64,000 nt of DNA. It comes from Teichococcus wenyumeiae. Lineage in GTDB: Bacteria; Pseudomonadota; Alphaproteobacteria; Acetobacterales; Acetobacteraceae. Positions 53,685 through 63,830 of this stretch are shown here, piece after piece. The notes under the pieces are model-generated. The model was given only the letters and a program-made list of their open reading frames with translations. It had not been told where the DNA came from and did not search any database. Location: positions 62,001 through 126,000 of the forward strand of contig NZ_RFLX01000002.1 of NCBI RefSeq assembly GCF_003696345.1. The letters run 5' to 3'. Made by a program: the position numbers and the translations under genes. The stretch's first letter is position 1; each line of letters opens with the position of its first letter.

Positions 53685-55406
53685 TCAAGGCTGGGCGGGG
53701 TTCGGCTGGCGCTCGCGCAGCTTGGCCTCGATGCGCGGCCCTTCATCCGGCTCGGGGTCGGAGATCAGGGCGCGACGCCACTGGTACACGGCCTCGCTCT
53801 GCCGGCCGGTGGCCCAGTAAACGTCGCCCAGGTGGTCGTTGATGGTGGAATTGCGCGACTCCAGCTCCACCGCCTTTTCCAGCCATTTGGTGGCCCCGGG
53901 CAGGTCGCCCAGCTTGAACAGCGCCCAGCCCAGGCTGTCGGCGATATTGCCGTCCTCCGGCCGCAGCGCCATGGCGCGCTCCAGCATCTGCCGCGCCTCG
54001 GTCAGGTTCTCGCCCCGCTCCACCCAGCTATAGCCGAGGTAGTTCAGGACATAGGGCTGCTCCGGCGCCAGCGTCAGCGCGCGCTTGAAATCGGCCTCGG
54101 CGCGCGGCCACTGGTTGGAACGCTCCAGGGAAATGCCGCGGGCATAGAGCAGCGGCCAGCCATTCGGCCCCATTTCCCCGGCGCGGGCGATGGCGGTGTC
54201 ATAGGCTTCCACCGCCTCGGCATAGCGTTGCCGTGCGCGCAGCAGGTCACCCAGCCTCGCCATGGGTTGCGGCGATTCGGGCCGCGCCTGGGCCAGGCTG
54301 GCCAGGGTGGCCATGGCTTCCTCGGGCCGGTCCAGCTGGTCCAGCAGGGTGGCGCGGCGCAGCGTCACCAGGGGCAGCAGCGGGTCGTCCGGCGCCACTT
54401 CCCCCAGCACCGCCAGGGCGGCTGCGGCATGTTTCTCGCCGGCCAGGGACTCGGCGGCCACCAGCATGGCGGGGGCGAAATCCGGCCGCAGGCGCAGCGA
54501 CAGGCGCGCCAGCAGCAGCGCCAGTTCCGGCCCGCCCTGCCCGCGCAGCGCGGCGGCCAGGGCCAGCTCGGCTTCCGCCATGCCTTCCACGGCGGAGGCC
54601 ACAGCGCGCTCCTGCAGGATGCGGCGGCGGACGGAAGGGGTGCCCAGCATGGCGAGGTCGTCGGTGCCGGTGGAGATGCTTTCCACCAGCTTCATCGCCT
54701 CGGCCTCCTTGCCGGCGCGGCCCAGGATGCCAGCGGCGATCTGCACCAGCCGCAGGTTCACCTCCGGCGTATTGGCCAGCGCCACGCGGATCAGCCGGTC
54801 GGCTTCCTTCGGCTTGTTGCCGAGGTCGGCGATCATGGCCGCGTGCAGCGCCGCGATGCCGCTGAGGCGAGAGCCCTCGACCGTCGGCTTCAGCGTCGCC
54901 AGGGCGGCATCGGTATTGCCGCGCCCGGCCTGGGCCCAGGCCAGCAGCAGCGGCTGCAACACCTGCCCGGCCCCCTGGCGGGCCATGCCGCGCAGCCGCG
55001 TCTCGGCGCGTTCCCAGCGGCCGGCCATGGCGTCGGCGCCGGCCAGCAGCAGCGCCGCCACCTCGCTGTCCGGCATTCGCCGCGCCACCCGCACGGCCTC
55101 GGGCCGGCCATCCAGCACGGTGGCCAGGAAGGCGCGGTTGATCACCTCGGGCTCGTCCGGCGCCAGGCGCAGCGCCTCCAGCAGCCAGTTGGCGGCGGCG
55201 GCCGTGTCGGATTCGTTGCTGGCGAAGCGGCCGGCCAGATAGGCGCCGCTGGCGGTCGGGCGCAGCCCGGCCTCCCCGGTGGCCGGGGCTGAGGCGGGCG
55301 CGGGGGCGGCGGAGGCGCCCGGCCAGGGCAGCCCGCCGGCCGCGGTGCCGGACAGCAGGGCCAGAGCCAGCAGCGCGGCGCGGCGGGAAGGGATGAGAGC
55401 GAGCAT
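53685..55406 (-). CDS. Exported tetratricopeptide-repeat protein
   Basis: The 573-residue protein has an N-terminal signal ([20 protein letters not shown]) and then about 13-14 TPR-like helix pairs through the whole length. Examples are [60 protein letters not shown] and [20 protein letters not shown]. Homologs precede ispE in related alphaproteobacteria, as far as I recall. It is probably periplasmic or membrane-bound and acts as a scaffold; the partner is unknown. ispE starts 10 bp after its stop. Confidence 0.88.
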   Translation of the reverse strand: MLALIPSRRAALLALALLSGTAAGGLPWPGASAAPAPASAPATGEAGLRPTASGAYLAGRFASNESDTAAAANWLLEALRLAPDEPEVINRAFLATVLDGRPEAVRVARRMPDSEVAALLLAGADAMAGRWERAETRLRGMARQGAGQVLQPLLLAWAQAGRGNTDAALATLKPTVEGSRLSGIAALHAAMIADLGNKPKEADRLIRVALANTPEVNLRLVQIAAGILGRAGKEAEAMKLVESISTGTDDLAMLGTPSVRRRILQERAVASAVEGMAEAELALAAALRGQGGPELALLLARLSLRLRPDFAPAMLVAAESLAGEKHAAAALAVLGEVAPDDPLLPLVTLRRATLLDQLDRPEEAMATLASLAQARPESPQPMARLGDLLRARQRYAEAVEAYDTAIARAGEMGPNGWPLLYARGISLERSNQWPRAEADFKRALTLAPEQPYVLNYLGYSWVERGENLTEARQMLERAMALRPEDGNIADSLGWALFKLGDLPGATKWLEKAVELESRNSTINDHLGDVYWATGRQSEAVYQWRRALISDPEPDEGPRIEAKLRERQPNPAQP

Positions 55407-55597
55407 GGCCCGCAGGTTAGAGCCAATTCCCGGCGGCTGGGAACGCCCCACGCACGCGCGCCCGCTGGAATGAAGCCGCGCCTCCCCGCTGGCGCTCATG
55501 CGCCGCGCGGGGCCGGAAACACTATGATACGGTGCCGCCGCGTTCATGCTTCAGGATGATGGCGGAGACTCCGCCATGCCGTGCAACGGAGGACCTC

Positions 55598-56110
55598 ATG
55601 CGACCGCTTCTGCTGGCCCTGACGCTGCTGACCGGCCTGTCCGCCACCCCGGCCCTGGCGCAGAACCGCTTCTGGCTGGTCAACCAGGCCGGCCTGGCCA
55701 TCGAGCATGCCTACGTTTCGCCCTCCCGCCTCTCGGACTGGGGCAACGACATCCTGGGCGGCACGCGGGTGGGGCCGGGGGAGCAGGTGCGCGTCTCACC
55801 CGCCGCCAAGGACTGCGTCCTCGACATCAAGGTGGAATACGAGGGCGGGCAGGCGGAGGAGAAGATGGAGGTGGATGCCTGCCGGCTGGACCAGGTCATC
55901 TTCACCAACCCCAGCGGCCGGGCGGAAGGCCCTGGCGGCACCGCCCGGGGCCTCCATGCCTCCCCTGCCCCTCTGCTGCATGGGCCGGGGATGGCACTGG
56001 CCGGTCAGGCCGGCTTCGCCACGAATACCAGCGAGGCCTTCGCAGACCGCCGGGCGCAGGAGCGACGCCATGTCGCCGCCCGCGGCCAGCCGGAGACCGC
56101 CTGGCCCTGA
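55598..56110 (+). CDS. Exported hypothetical protein
   Basis: The 170-residue protein has a clear signal peptide (MRPLLLALTLLTGLSATPAL, cleavage after LAQ). A beta-rich domain follows: NRFWLVNQAGLAIEHAYVSP, GPGEQVRVSPAAKDCVLDIK, and MEVDACRLDQVIFTNPSG, with two cysteines that could pair. It resembles short secreted domains repeated in alphaproteobacterial envelope proteins. The C-terminal 50 residues are low complexity. GGAGG precedes the ATG. It is divergent from the TPR gene and convergent with ETF-QO. Confidence 0.68.
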   Translation: MRPLLLALTLLTGLSATPALAQNRFWLVNQAGLAIEHAYVSPSRLSDWGNDILGGTRVGPGEQVRVSPAAKDCVLDIKVEYEGGQAEEKMEVDACRLDQVIFTNPSGRAEGPGGTARGLHASPAPLLHGPGMALAGQAGFATNTSEAFADRRAQERRHVAARGQPETAWP

Positions 56111-56114
56111 GGCG

Positions 56115-57746
56115 CTACATGCCGCCGATGTAGTTGGGGCCGCCCGCGCCTTCCGGCGTGCACCAGTCGATGTTCTGGTCCGGGTCCTTGATGTCGCAGG
56201 TCTTGCAGTGGACGCAGTTCTGCGCGTTGATCACCAGGCGCGGATCGCCTTCCTCCGCCCCCACGGCCTCATAGACCGCCGCCGGGCAGTAGCGGCTCTC
56301 GGGCGAGCGGAAGCGGTCCCAGTTCACCGGCTTCCAGAGCGAGGGGTCGCGCAGCTTCAGATGCGCCGGCTGGTCTTCCTCGTGGTTGGTGTTGGAGAGG
56401 AAGACGGAGGACAGCCGGTCGAAGGTCAGCACGCCATCCGGCTTGGGGTAGCTGATCTTCTGGCACTGGTCCGCCGGCTTGGTGGCCTTGTGGTCGGTGT
56501 GGTGCGCCAGGGTCCAGGGCGCCTTGCCGCGGAACACATAAGTCTCCACCGCCGCGTTCAGCATGCCGCCCCAGAAGCCCCACTTGGCGAAGCCGGGGCG
56601 GATGTTGCGCACCTCCTGCAGCTCCGGCCAGACCCAGCTCTCGCGCAGCGCGGCCGGATAGGCATCCAGCACCGCCGGCGCTTCCTCCGGGCCCTGGGCC
56701 AGGGCGGCGGCGGCGGCCTCGGCGGCCAGCATGCCGCTCTTCATGGCGGTATGGGTGCCCTTGATCTTGGGCACGTTCAGGAAGCCCGCCGAATCCCCGA
56801 TCAGCGCACCGCCGGGGAAGACCAGCTTCGGGATGGACTGGAAGCCGCCCTCGTTCAGCGCGCGGGCGCCATAGGCCACGCGCTTGCCGCCCTCCAGGAT
56901 AGCGCGGAAGGCCGGATGGGTCTTGAGGCGCTGGAACTCATCGAAGGGCGAGAGCCAGGTATTGGGATAATCCAGCCCCACCACGAAGCCGATCGAGACC
57001 AGGTTCTCCCCGAACATGTAGAGCCAGGAGCCGCCATAGGTGTCGGATTGCAGCGGCCAGCCGGTGGAATGCAGCACCTTGCCGGGGGTGTGCTTCTCCT
57101 TCGGGATTTCCCACAGCTCCTTGATGCCGAGGCCATAGGTCTGCGGCTGCGCGCCCTCGCGCAGGTTGTACTGCGCCATCAGCTTCTTGGTCAGCGAGCC
57201 GCGGCAGCCCTCGCCGAACAGCGTGTAGGTGGCGCGCAGCTCCATGCCGGGCTGGAAGTTCGGGCCTTCCTCGCCCTCCCGCGTGATGCCCATGACGCCG
57301 GCGACGACGCCGCGCACCCGGCCATCCTCGACGATGGTCTCGGAGGCCGCGAAGCCCGGATAGATCTCGACGCCCAGCGCCTCGGCCTTGGCGCCCAGCC
57401 AGCGGCAGACATTGCCGAGGGAGACGATGTAGTTGCCGTGGTTGTGCATATGCGGCGGCGTCGGCAGCTTATGCGCCTTGGTCGCCGTCAGGTACAGGAA
57501 GCTGTCCTCGCCCGCCGGGGTGGTAAGCGCCGGCGGGTCTTCCCGCCAGTCCGGCAGCAGCTCGTCCATCGCGCGCGGCTCCAGCACCGCGCCGGACAGC
57601 GTGTGGGCGCCCACTTCGGAGCCCTTCTCCACCACGCAGACCGCCATGTCGGGAGATATCTGCTTCAGGCGGATCGCCGCCGCCAGCCCGGCCGGGCCCG
57701 CGCCGACGATCAGCACGTCGAATTCCATACTCTCCCGCTCGGTCAT
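56115..57746 (-). CDS. Electron-transfer flavoprotein-ubiquinone oxidoreductase
   Basis: ETF-QO passes electrons from ETF (fatty-acid, amino-acid and choline oxidation) to membrane ubiquinone. The 543-residue protein has the FAD motif VLIVGAGPAGLAAAIRLKQ, the quinone-site region TLFGEGCRGSLTKKLM, GGALIGDSAGFLNVPKIKGT, and a C-terminal [4Fe-4S] site in NCVHCKTCDIKDPDQNIDWC. It is monotopic on the inner membrane. The ATG follows AGGGA. A frame upstream of this start has no family match. Confidence 0.96.
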   Translation of the reverse strand: MTERESMEFDVLIVGAGPAGLAAAIRLKQISPDMAVCVVEKGSEVGAHTLSGAVLEPRAMDELLPDWREDPPALTTPAGEDSFLYLTATKAHKLPTPPHMHNHGNYIVSLGNVCRWLGAKAEALGVEIYPGFAASETIVEDGRVRGVVAGVMGITREGEEGPNFQPGMELRATYTLFGEGCRGSLTKKLMAQYNLREGAQPQTYGLGIKELWEIPKEKHTPGKVLHSTGWPLQSDTYGGSWLYMFGENLVSIGFVVGLDYPNTWLSPFDEFQRLKTHPAFRAILEGGKRVAYGARALNEGGFQSIPKLVFPGGALIGDSAGFLNVPKIKGTHTAMKSGMLAAEAAAAALAQGPEEAPAVLDAYPAALRESWVWPELQEVRNIRPGFAKWGFWGGMLNAAVETYVFRGKAPWTLAHHTDHKATKPADQCQKISYPKPDGVLTFDRLSSVFLSNTNHEEDQPAHLKLRDPSLWKPVNWDRFRSPESRYCPAAVYEAVGAEEGDPRLVINAQNCVHCKTCDIKDPDQNIDWCTPEGAGGPNYIGGM

Positions 57747-57849
57747 TCTCTGTCCCTCTTGAATTGTATTCTCAGTATCCCGCCCGCCCCGGCTTAGCCG
57801 GATCAAGGGCCCTGCGGAACCCTTGCGCAAACCCCGCAGGCCGGCCGAT

Positions 57850-58722
57850 ATGCCACCCATGACCCCCGCCCCGCCCAGCCCAGCGGAAGCCGAGACCGCC
57901 GCCCTGCTGGCGGCGCTGCGCCTGCAACTGGACTGGGGCGCCGACGAGGCCCTGGCGGACCTGCCGCTGGACCGCCTGGCCGCGCCGCCGCCGCCAGCCG
58001 CCCTGCCCGCCGCGGCGCCACAGCCCTCCGCCCCCCAGGCGCCCGCCGTCCGCCCGCGCCGCGCCGCCGCCGTGCTGCCCCTGCCCGCCGCCGCCACCGC
58101 CGCCAGCCTCGCCGCCGGCGCCCACAGCCTGGAGGCGCTGCGGGAGGCCATGGCGCAGGTGGACACGCCGCTGCGCGAGACGGCGACCAACCTGGTCTTC
58201 GCCGATGGCCAGCCTGGCGCGCCCATCATGCTGCTGGGCGAGGCCCCCGGCGCCGACGAGGACCGCCAGGGCAGGCCCTTCGTCGGCGTGTCCGGCCAGT
58301 TGCTGGACCGCATGCTGGCAAGCATTGGCCTCGACCGCCATGCACCAGAAATGCAAAACAGCTTTTACATCAGCAATATCTTGCCGTGGCGCCCGCCCGG
58401 CAACCGCACCCCCACGGATGCCGAGATCACGCTCTTCCTGCCCTTCGTGCTGCGCCACATCGCCCTGGCGCGGCCGCAGCGGCTGGTGCTGCTGGGGGGT
58501 GTCTCCGCCAAGTCGCTGCTAAGGGTGAAGGACGGCATCACCCGCCTGCGCGGCCGCTGGCATGACCTGCCGACCGATGCCGGCACCCTGCCCGCCCTGC
58601 CCACCTGGCACCCGGCCTATCTGCTCCGGAATCCGGCGGCCAAGCGCGACTCCTGGGCCGACCTGCTGTTGTTGCGCCGCAGCATCGAATCGGGCTCTCA
58701 TGGTGCGGCGCGACAAGACTAA
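57850..58722 (+). CDS. Uracil-DNA glycosylase, family-4-like, without cysteines
   Basis: The 290-residue protein has UDG motif [21 protein letters not shown], the region [29 protein letters not shown] and motif [10 protein letters not shown]. The N-terminal 100 residues are a Pro/Ala-rich extension. Classical family-4 UDGs hold a [4Fe-4S] cluster with four Cys; this protein has no Cys at all, and ILPWRPP stands where family-4 enzymes have KCRPP. It should excise uracil from DNA. The start could be 57850 or 57859. Confidence 0.87.
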   Translation: MPPMTPAPPSPAEAETAALLAALRLQLDWGADEALADLPLDRLAAPPPPAALPAAAPQPSAPQAPAVRPRRAAAVLPLPAAATAASLAAGAHSLEALREAMAQVDTPLRETATNLVFADGQPGAPIMLLGEAPGADEDRQGRPFVGVSGQLLDRMLASIGLDRHAPEMQNSFYISNILPWRPPGNRTPTDAEITLFLPFVLRHIALARPQRLVLLGGVSAKSLLRVKDGITRLRGRWHDLPTDAGTLPALPTWHPAYLLRNPAAKRDSWADLLLLRRSIESGSHGAARQD

Positions 58723-58847
58723 ACAAAAAGTGACGAAACTTCGGCCCCGAAACTGCTGTTAATCCTGCCCTCCGTCTCGATACATGGATTTATCCCGGTA
58801 ATCGGAGTTGCCCCGCATGGTAGAAGGCCGGTATCGCCTTCACCGCC

Positions 58848-60722
58848 ATGCAAGCGATCTACCCCATGGCCCTGCGCCGCGCCCGTCATGCCCTTCTGGG
58901 CCTCGGTGTCGCAGCGACGTCCACTTTCGGCGTTCAGGCGCCGGCTGTGGCGAAAGGGGCCGGAGAGACCGCCCCCGTCGAACGGGCGATGAGCCTGCCC
59001 AGACCTTCCCTCCGTAACGGAGTGGCGGGGCTGCCGCAGGTTCTGGCCCCCTCGGACGCCGCGCGCCTTGCGCGGGTGTTCGAGTCTCAGGCGCGGGGAG
59101 ATTTTGCCACTGCCACTCGTGAGGCCGAGCGTCTGGATGACCGCCGGCTGATGGGCCATGTCCTGGCCGACCGTTGGCTGCGCCCGGGCGGGCCGGAACC
59201 CTCCCTGCCCGAGCTGTCGAGCTGGCTGGCCGAGTATTCCGACCATCCGGAAGCCGTCCAGGTCCATGCGCTGCTGCGCCGCCGCCTGCCGCAGGGCGCG
59301 CCGCAGCCGCCGGCCCCGCCGGACAATTCCCTGGCCGCCGACGCCGAGACAGTGCCGGAGGAAAGCGACCCCGGCAGCCGCACCGTGCAGCGCGATGCCC
59401 GGCTGGACCGCACCGTTCGCTCGCGCGCCTCGGATGGCGATGTCGATGGCGCCCTGGCGACCATCAGCCGCGGCGCCAGTGGCACCTATGCCGCGCTGCT
59501 GCAGGGCGAGGTGGCGCTGGCGCTCTTCCACCAGGCGCGGGACGAGGATGCCTTTCGCCTCGCCGCCGAGGTGGCCAAGCAGAACCCCAACATCGCCCAT
59601 CCCGCCTTCGTGGCCGGGCTCTCCGCCTGGGGCCTGGGCCGCCCTGACCGTGCCCTGGCGCATTTCGAGGCCGCGGCGCGTGCCGAGATCGGTCCGCCCG
59701 CCCTGCGCGCCGCCGCCGCCTTCTGGACGGCGCGCGCGGCGGTCCGCACACGCCGGCCGCAGCTTTATGTCCCCTGGATGCTCCAGGCGGCGCAGGAGCC
59801 GCGCACCTTCTATGGCCTGATCGCCCGGCGCGTGCTGGGCCTCGCCCCCGGCTTCGCCTGGGACCGCGAGGTGACCGGCGAGGCCGAGGGCGTCGCCCTG
59901 GCCGAGACCGCCGCCGGCTGGCGTGCCCTGGCGCTGCTGCAGATCGGCCAGCGGGACAGGGCGGAAGCCGAGTTGCGCCGCCTCTGGCCCATCGCGCAGA
60001 ACAATCCCAGCCTGTCCGGCGCCATGCTGGCCGTGGCGCGGGATGCCGGGCTGACCGACCTCACCGCCCAGGTGGCGGCGCTGGCCCAGACCACCGACGG
60101 CCGCCCGCGCGACTACGACCGCTTCCCCATGCCGCCGCTGAAGCCCTCCGGCGGCTTCAGCGTGGACCCGGCGCTGGTCTATGCGCTGGCCTTGCAGGAA
60201 TCGCGCTTCGATGCCCGCGCCGTTTCCCCGGCCGGCGCGCGGGGCCTGATGCAGATCATGCCGGCGACGGCGGCCTATGTGGTCGGCGACTCCAGCCTGC
60301 GCGGCAACGGCATCGGCCGGCTGAACGATCCTTCGTTCTCGCTGGATGTGGCGCAGCGTTACCTTCACATGCTGGTGACGCATGATGTGGTGGATGGCGA
60401 CCTGATCCGCGTGCTGGCCGCCTATAACAATGGCCCCGGCAATCTGGCGCGCTGGGCGCCGGCAGCGGCGCATCGCGACGACCCCTTCCTGTTCATCGAG
60501 GCCATCCCGGTGGGCGAGACACGGGCTTACGTGCAGCGCGTCCTGGCTTATTCCTGGATCTATGCCAGCCGGCTGGGCCTTCCCGCCCCCAGCCTCGATG
60601 CGCTGGCGCGTGGCGATTTTCCGCGCTTTCACCCGCAGGGCGAAGGCTTCGGCACGCGCATGATGACGGCCGGCAATGGCCGCGCCGATCCACCAGGGCT
60701 GCGCCGCACCGCTGCCCGCTGA
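58848..60722 (+). CDS. Soluble lytic transglycosylase (Slt70 type)
   Basis: The 624-residue periplasmic enzyme cleaves peptidoglycan to 1,6-anhydromuropeptides. It has a signal region near the N-terminus (ALLGLGVAATSTFGVQ). A long superhelical alpha domain (about 65-425) contains TPR-like repeats. The C-terminal catalytic SLT domain has catalytic Glu451 in ALALQESRFDARAVSPAGAR, then GLMQIMPATA and LAAYNNGPGNLARW. The length is normal. Met7 is an alternative start. A strong hairpin follows the stop. Confidence 0.93.
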   Translation: MQAIYPMALRRARHALLGLGVAATSTFGVQAPAVAKGAGETAPVERAMSLPRPSLRNGVAGLPQVLAPSDAARLARVFESQARGDFATATREAERLDDRRLMGHVLADRWLRPGGPEPSLPELSSWLAEYSDHPEAVQVHALLRRRLPQGAPQPPAPPDNSLAADAETVPEESDPGSRTVQRDARLDRTVRSRASDGDVDGALATISRGASGTYAALLQGEVALALFHQARDEDAFRLAAEVAKQNPNIAHPAFVAGLSAWGLGRPDRALAHFEAAARAEIGPPALRAAAAFWTARAAVRTRRPQLYVPWMLQAAQEPRTFYGLIARRVLGLAPGFAWDREVTGEAEGVALAETAAGWRALALLQIGQRDRAEAELRRLWPIAQNNPSLSGAMLAVARDAGLTDLTAQVAALAQTTDGRPRDYDRFPMPPLKPSGGFSVDPALVYALALQESRFDARAVSPAGARGLMQIMPATAAYVVGDSSLRGNGIGRLNDPSFSLDVAQRYLHMLVTHDVVDGDLIRVLAAYNNGPGNLARWAPAAAHRDDPFLFIEAIPVGETRAYVQRVLAYSWIYASRLGLPAPSLDALARGDFPRFHPQGEGFGTRMMTAGNGRADPPGLRRTAAR

Positions 60723-60727
60723 CCAGG

Positions 60728-60760
60728 CAGGAACCCGCCGGCCATGTCGGCGGGTTCCTG
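60728..60760 (+). terminator. Terminator hairpin after lytic transglycosylase gene
   Basis: A perfect 13-bp stem (60728-60740 with 60748-60760, arm CAGGAACCCGCCG) has loop GCCATGT and is followed by TTAT. It starts five bases after the stop codon. Confidence 0.75.
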
Positions 60761-60804
60761 TTATGCCAGGAAGATTTCGTTGCGCGTTAAATTATAAACC
60801 CACA

Positions 60805-60828
60805 GTGCAACATTCTCCTTGGTTGCAC
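60805..60828. promoter_or_regulatory. Inverted repeat GTGCAAC-N10-GTTGCAC, operator candidate
   Basis: A perfect 7-bp inverted repeat with a 10-bp spacer lies 91-114 bp before the hybrid-kinase start. It is in a stretch that is unusually A/T-rich for this window (TTAAATTATAAACC just upstream). A related GTTGCGC lies at about 60779. This is probably the promoter region of the signalling operon. Confidence 0.5.
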
Positions 60829-60918
60829 CGTAAAATCGATCGTGCATAGTCCGGCGCTCGACCGAGACCCTCAGCGCATTTCCGCGCCCGGGGCCTTGCC
60901 ACACGAGGTCCGTGAATC

Positions 60919-63441
60919 ATGGCAAGACGCTATGCCAGAATACGCGCTGTCACCCTGGCAGGCGCTCTCACGCTGTTGCTGGGCCTGGTGGTGGGCGGCG
61001 CGACTTGCTGGTGGGTTCTCGCCGATGGCGTCACCCAGCGGAACATGGTCAGCCATACCCATGCGGTGATCGAGACGCTGCTGGAAGCCCGGGCCGGCGT
61101 GATGGAGTCGGTCGGCGAGCGGAACCAGGTGCTGACCACGGGCAGCGGGGAGAACCCTAATCTTGACGCGGCGCTGGAGCGTACCCGCAACCTGACCACC
61201 AACCTGCGCCAGATGGTCGCGGACAGCCCGGTGCAGAGCCGGCGCGCCGCCGCCTTCGAGGATGCGCTGGACCGCCTGGTGATGCAGTTGCAGCACTCGG
61301 TGGAGGAGCAGCGCCAGGGCGCGCAGCAGGACCTGACCGAACTGGTGCGTGAAGCCGGGCAGGCGAGGCGCAGGCTGCAACAGATGTGCGACGAGATGAT
61401 CGCGCATGAGCGCGCCCTGCTCGCCTCCCGCACCCAGGAAGCCAGCACCACGGTGGGGCGGCTGACCTGGCTCTTCGGCGGGCTACTGGCCCTTGCCCTG
61501 ACTTCCGGCGGGCTCGCGCTGCTGGCGCTCCATCGCTACCTGCGCGGCAGCGTGGAGCGTTACCAGGCGCTGGAACGCTCCCAGCACGCAATCGAGGCCG
61601 CCCACGCCGCCCTGACGGAAAGCCAGCGGCGGCTGCGCTCCATCCTGGACCATGCGCGCGACCCGATCCTGCTGGTGGATTCGCGCAACGAGATCGCGAT
61701 GGCCAATGTCGCCGCCAGCCAGCAGTTCGACCTGCCCGCCGCGGAGATGGTCGGCCGCCCCATCCAGGATTTCGTGCCGGCTTATGGCGCACGCTCCGGC
61801 GAGGTGACGGCGCTGCGCCCGGATGGCAGCAGCTTCCCCGCCGAGATCTCGGTGGGCGGCTATGTGGACGCCGAGGGCAACGCCTCGGTCTGCGTGCTGC
61901 GCGACGTGACGGAGCGGCGGCGGCTGGAACAGCTGAAAAGCGAATTCGTCTCCACCGTCAGCCATGAACTGCGCACGCCGCTGACCTCCATCCGCGCCTC
62001 GCTGGGGCTGGTGGTGGGGGGCGTGGCCGGCGAGCTGTCGGAAGAGGTGCGCGAGCTGCTGGAGATCGCGCACAACAACAGCGAGCGGCTGGTGCTGCTG
62101 GTCAACGACATTCTCGACATGGAGAAGATCGAGAGCGGCCGCCTGGAATTCCGGCGGGAGCGGCAGGATGCCCGCCGCCTGCTGGAACAGGCGGTGGAGG
62201 CCAACCGGGCCTATGGCTCCCAGTTCGGCGTCGGCTTCGCGCTGCAGGTGGAGGAGGCGGGGGATGCCGCCGTCTACGCCGATGCCGCCCGCATCCAGCA
62301 GGTGCTGGCCAATCTGCTCTCCAATGCCGCCAAGTTCTCGCCCCAGGGCAGCACGGTGGAAGTCTCGCTGGCCTCGGATGCCGGCAGCGTCACCTTCTGC
62401 GTGCGCGACCACGGCAAGGGCATCCCGCCCGAGTTCCACGACCGCATCTTCCAGCGCTTCGCGCAGGCGGATTCCTCGGATGTGCGGCAGAAGGGCGGCA
62501 CCGGCCTTGGCCTGTCCATCAGCAAGGCCATCGTGGAGCACCATGCCGGCGCCATCGGCTTCGAGGATGCCGCCGATGGCGGCACCACCTTCTGGTTCAC
62601 CCTGCCCCGCCTGGCGGAGCGCCTGACGCGCCTGCCGGCGGCCGAGGCCTCTGCCTATGGCCAGGGCCGCCGCCGTGCGCTGGTGGTGGAGGATGATGCC
62701 GACGTGGCGCTGCTGCTCAGCCGCATCCTGGGCCAGCATGGCTGGGACAGCGAGGTGGCGCAGAATGCCGCCGAGGCTTTCGAGAGCCTGGACCGCGCCC
62801 ATTTCGACGCCATGACGCTGGACCTGATGCTGCCGGACGAGGACGGGCTTTCACTCTTCCGCCGCCTGCGCCAGCGGCCGGATGGCCGGGCGCTGCCCGT
62901 GATCGTGATCTCCGCCACCGCCGAACGCGGCAAGGTGCAGCTCAATGGCGATGCCGTGGGCGTGGTGGACTGGCTGGACAAGCCGATCGACCAGTTCCGG
63001 CTGCGGGAGGCGCTGCGGCAGGCGCTGCACGCCTCCGACCGCCCCGCCCGCATCCTGCATGTGGAGGATGACCAGGACATCCTGCGCGTTGTCTCGGCCG
63101 TGATGGGCGACGAGGCGGAGATGATCGCCGCCCGCAGCCTGACGGATGCGCGGACCATCCTGTCGCGCGACCATAATTTCGCGCTGGTGATCGTCGATGT
63201 CGGCCTGCCGGATGGCAGCGGCCTGGACCTGCTGGCCGAGATGCGCAACCTGCCGAAGCCGCCGCCGGTGCTGATCTTCTCGGCCAGCGACTACGACCCC
63301 GCCACGGCGCGCCATGTCGCGGCCTCCCTGGTCAAGAGCCGCACGGCCAACCACGAGTTGCACGACACCATCCGCCACCTGATCGAGAGCCTGCCGCCCA
63401 AGCCGGTGCCGCAGGCGGCATCCCGGGAGAACCAGCCTTGA
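60919..63441 (+). CDS. Membrane hybrid histidine kinase with PAS and two receiver domains
   Basis: This 840-residue kinase has helix 1 at about 11-35, a helical CHASE3-like periplasmic domain (36-180) and helix 2 at about 183-205. It continues with a coiled linker, PAS (about 237-332), and the kinase core with His349 (STVSHELRTPLTS) and ATPase boxes NLLSNAAKF, DHGKGIP and GTGLGLSIS. Receiver 1 has Asp635 and Lys688. Receiver 2 has Asp760 and Lys806. A stand-alone receiver gene overlaps its stop by TTGA, so they form one phosphorelay-type operon. The signal is unknown. Confidence 0.93.
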   Translation: MARRYARIRAVTLAGALTLLLGLVVGGATCWWVLADGVTQRNMVSHTHAVIETLLEARAGVMESVGERNQVLTTGSGENPNLDAALERTRNLTTNLRQMVADSPVQSRRAAAFEDALDRLVMQLQHSVEEQRQGAQQDLTELVREAGQARRRLQQMCDEMIAHERALLASRTQEASTTVGRLTWLFGGLLALALTSGGLALLALHRYLRGSVERYQALERSQHAIEAAHAALTESQRRLRSILDHARDPILLVDSRNEIAMANVAASQQFDLPAAEMVGRPIQDFVPAYGARSGEVTALRPDGSSFPAEISVGGYVDAEGNASVCVLRDVTERRRLEQLKSEFVSTVSHELRTPLTSIRASLGLVVGGVAGELSEEVRELLEIAHNNSERLVLLVNDILDMEKIESGRLEFRRERQDARRLLEQAVEANRAYGSQFGVGFALQVEEAGDAAVYADAARIQQVLANLLSNAAKFSPQGSTVEVSLASDAGSVTFCVRDHGKGIPPEFHDRIFQRFAQADSSDVRQKGGTGLGLSISKAIVEHHAGAIGFEDAADGGTTFWFTLPRLAERLTRLPAAEASAYGQGRRRALVVEDDADVALLLSRILGQHGWDSEVAQNAAEAFESLDRAHFDAMTLDLMLPDEDGLSLFRRLRQRPDGRALPVIVISATAERGKVQLNGDAVGVVDWLDKPIDQFRLREALRQALHASDRPARILHVEDDQDILRVVSAVMGDEAEMIAARSLTDARTILSRDHNFALVIVDVGLPDGSGLDLLAEMRNLPKPPPVLIFSASDYDPATARHVAASLVKSRTANHELHDTIRHLIESLPPKPVPQAASRENQP

Positions 63442-63830
63442 GCGATATGCCGCTGAGCCGCATCCTCTATGTCGAGGACGATGCCGATGTGCGGAAGGTG
63501 GCCACCTTCGCGTTGAAGATGGTGGGCAAGTTCACCGTGGAGCCCTGCGCCTCGGGCGAGGAAGCGCTGGCGAAGGCGGTGGCCTTCGCGCCGCAGCTGC
63601 TGCTGCTGGACGTGATGATGCCGGGCATGGACGGCCCCACCACCCTGGCCCGGCTGCGGGAGCTGCCGGAGATCGCCGATGTGCCGGCCGTCTTCATGAC
63701 CGCCAAGGTGCAGCCGCAGGAGGTCAGCCGCTACCGCGAACTGGGCAGCCTGGACGTGATCTCCAAGCCCTTCGACCCGATGACCCTGGCGGCCTCGGTG
63801 CGCGGCATCTGGGAGCGCCGCAATGGCTGA
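63438..63830 (+). CDS. Single-domain response regulator
   Basis: The 130-residue receiver-only protein has acidic Asp14/Asp15, phospho-acceptor Asp58 (LLLLDVMMPGMDG), Thr88 and Lys110 (VISKPFDP). It has no output domain, so it would act by protein contact or shuttle phosphate. The TTG start overlaps the kinase TGA; an ATG at 63447 is an alternative. The next gene starts eight bases before its stop. Confidence 0.9.
   Translation: MSDMPLSRILYVEDDADVRKVATFALKMVGKFTVEPCASGEEALAKAVAFAPQLLLLDVMMPGMDGPTTLARLRELPEIADVPAVFMTAKVQPQEVSRYRELGSLDVISKPFDPMTLAASVRGIWERRNG

Noticed and set aside
58719-60632. 637-codon antisense frame opposite the lytic transglycosylase gene
   Set aside because: Same type of shadow; no start signal or family match.
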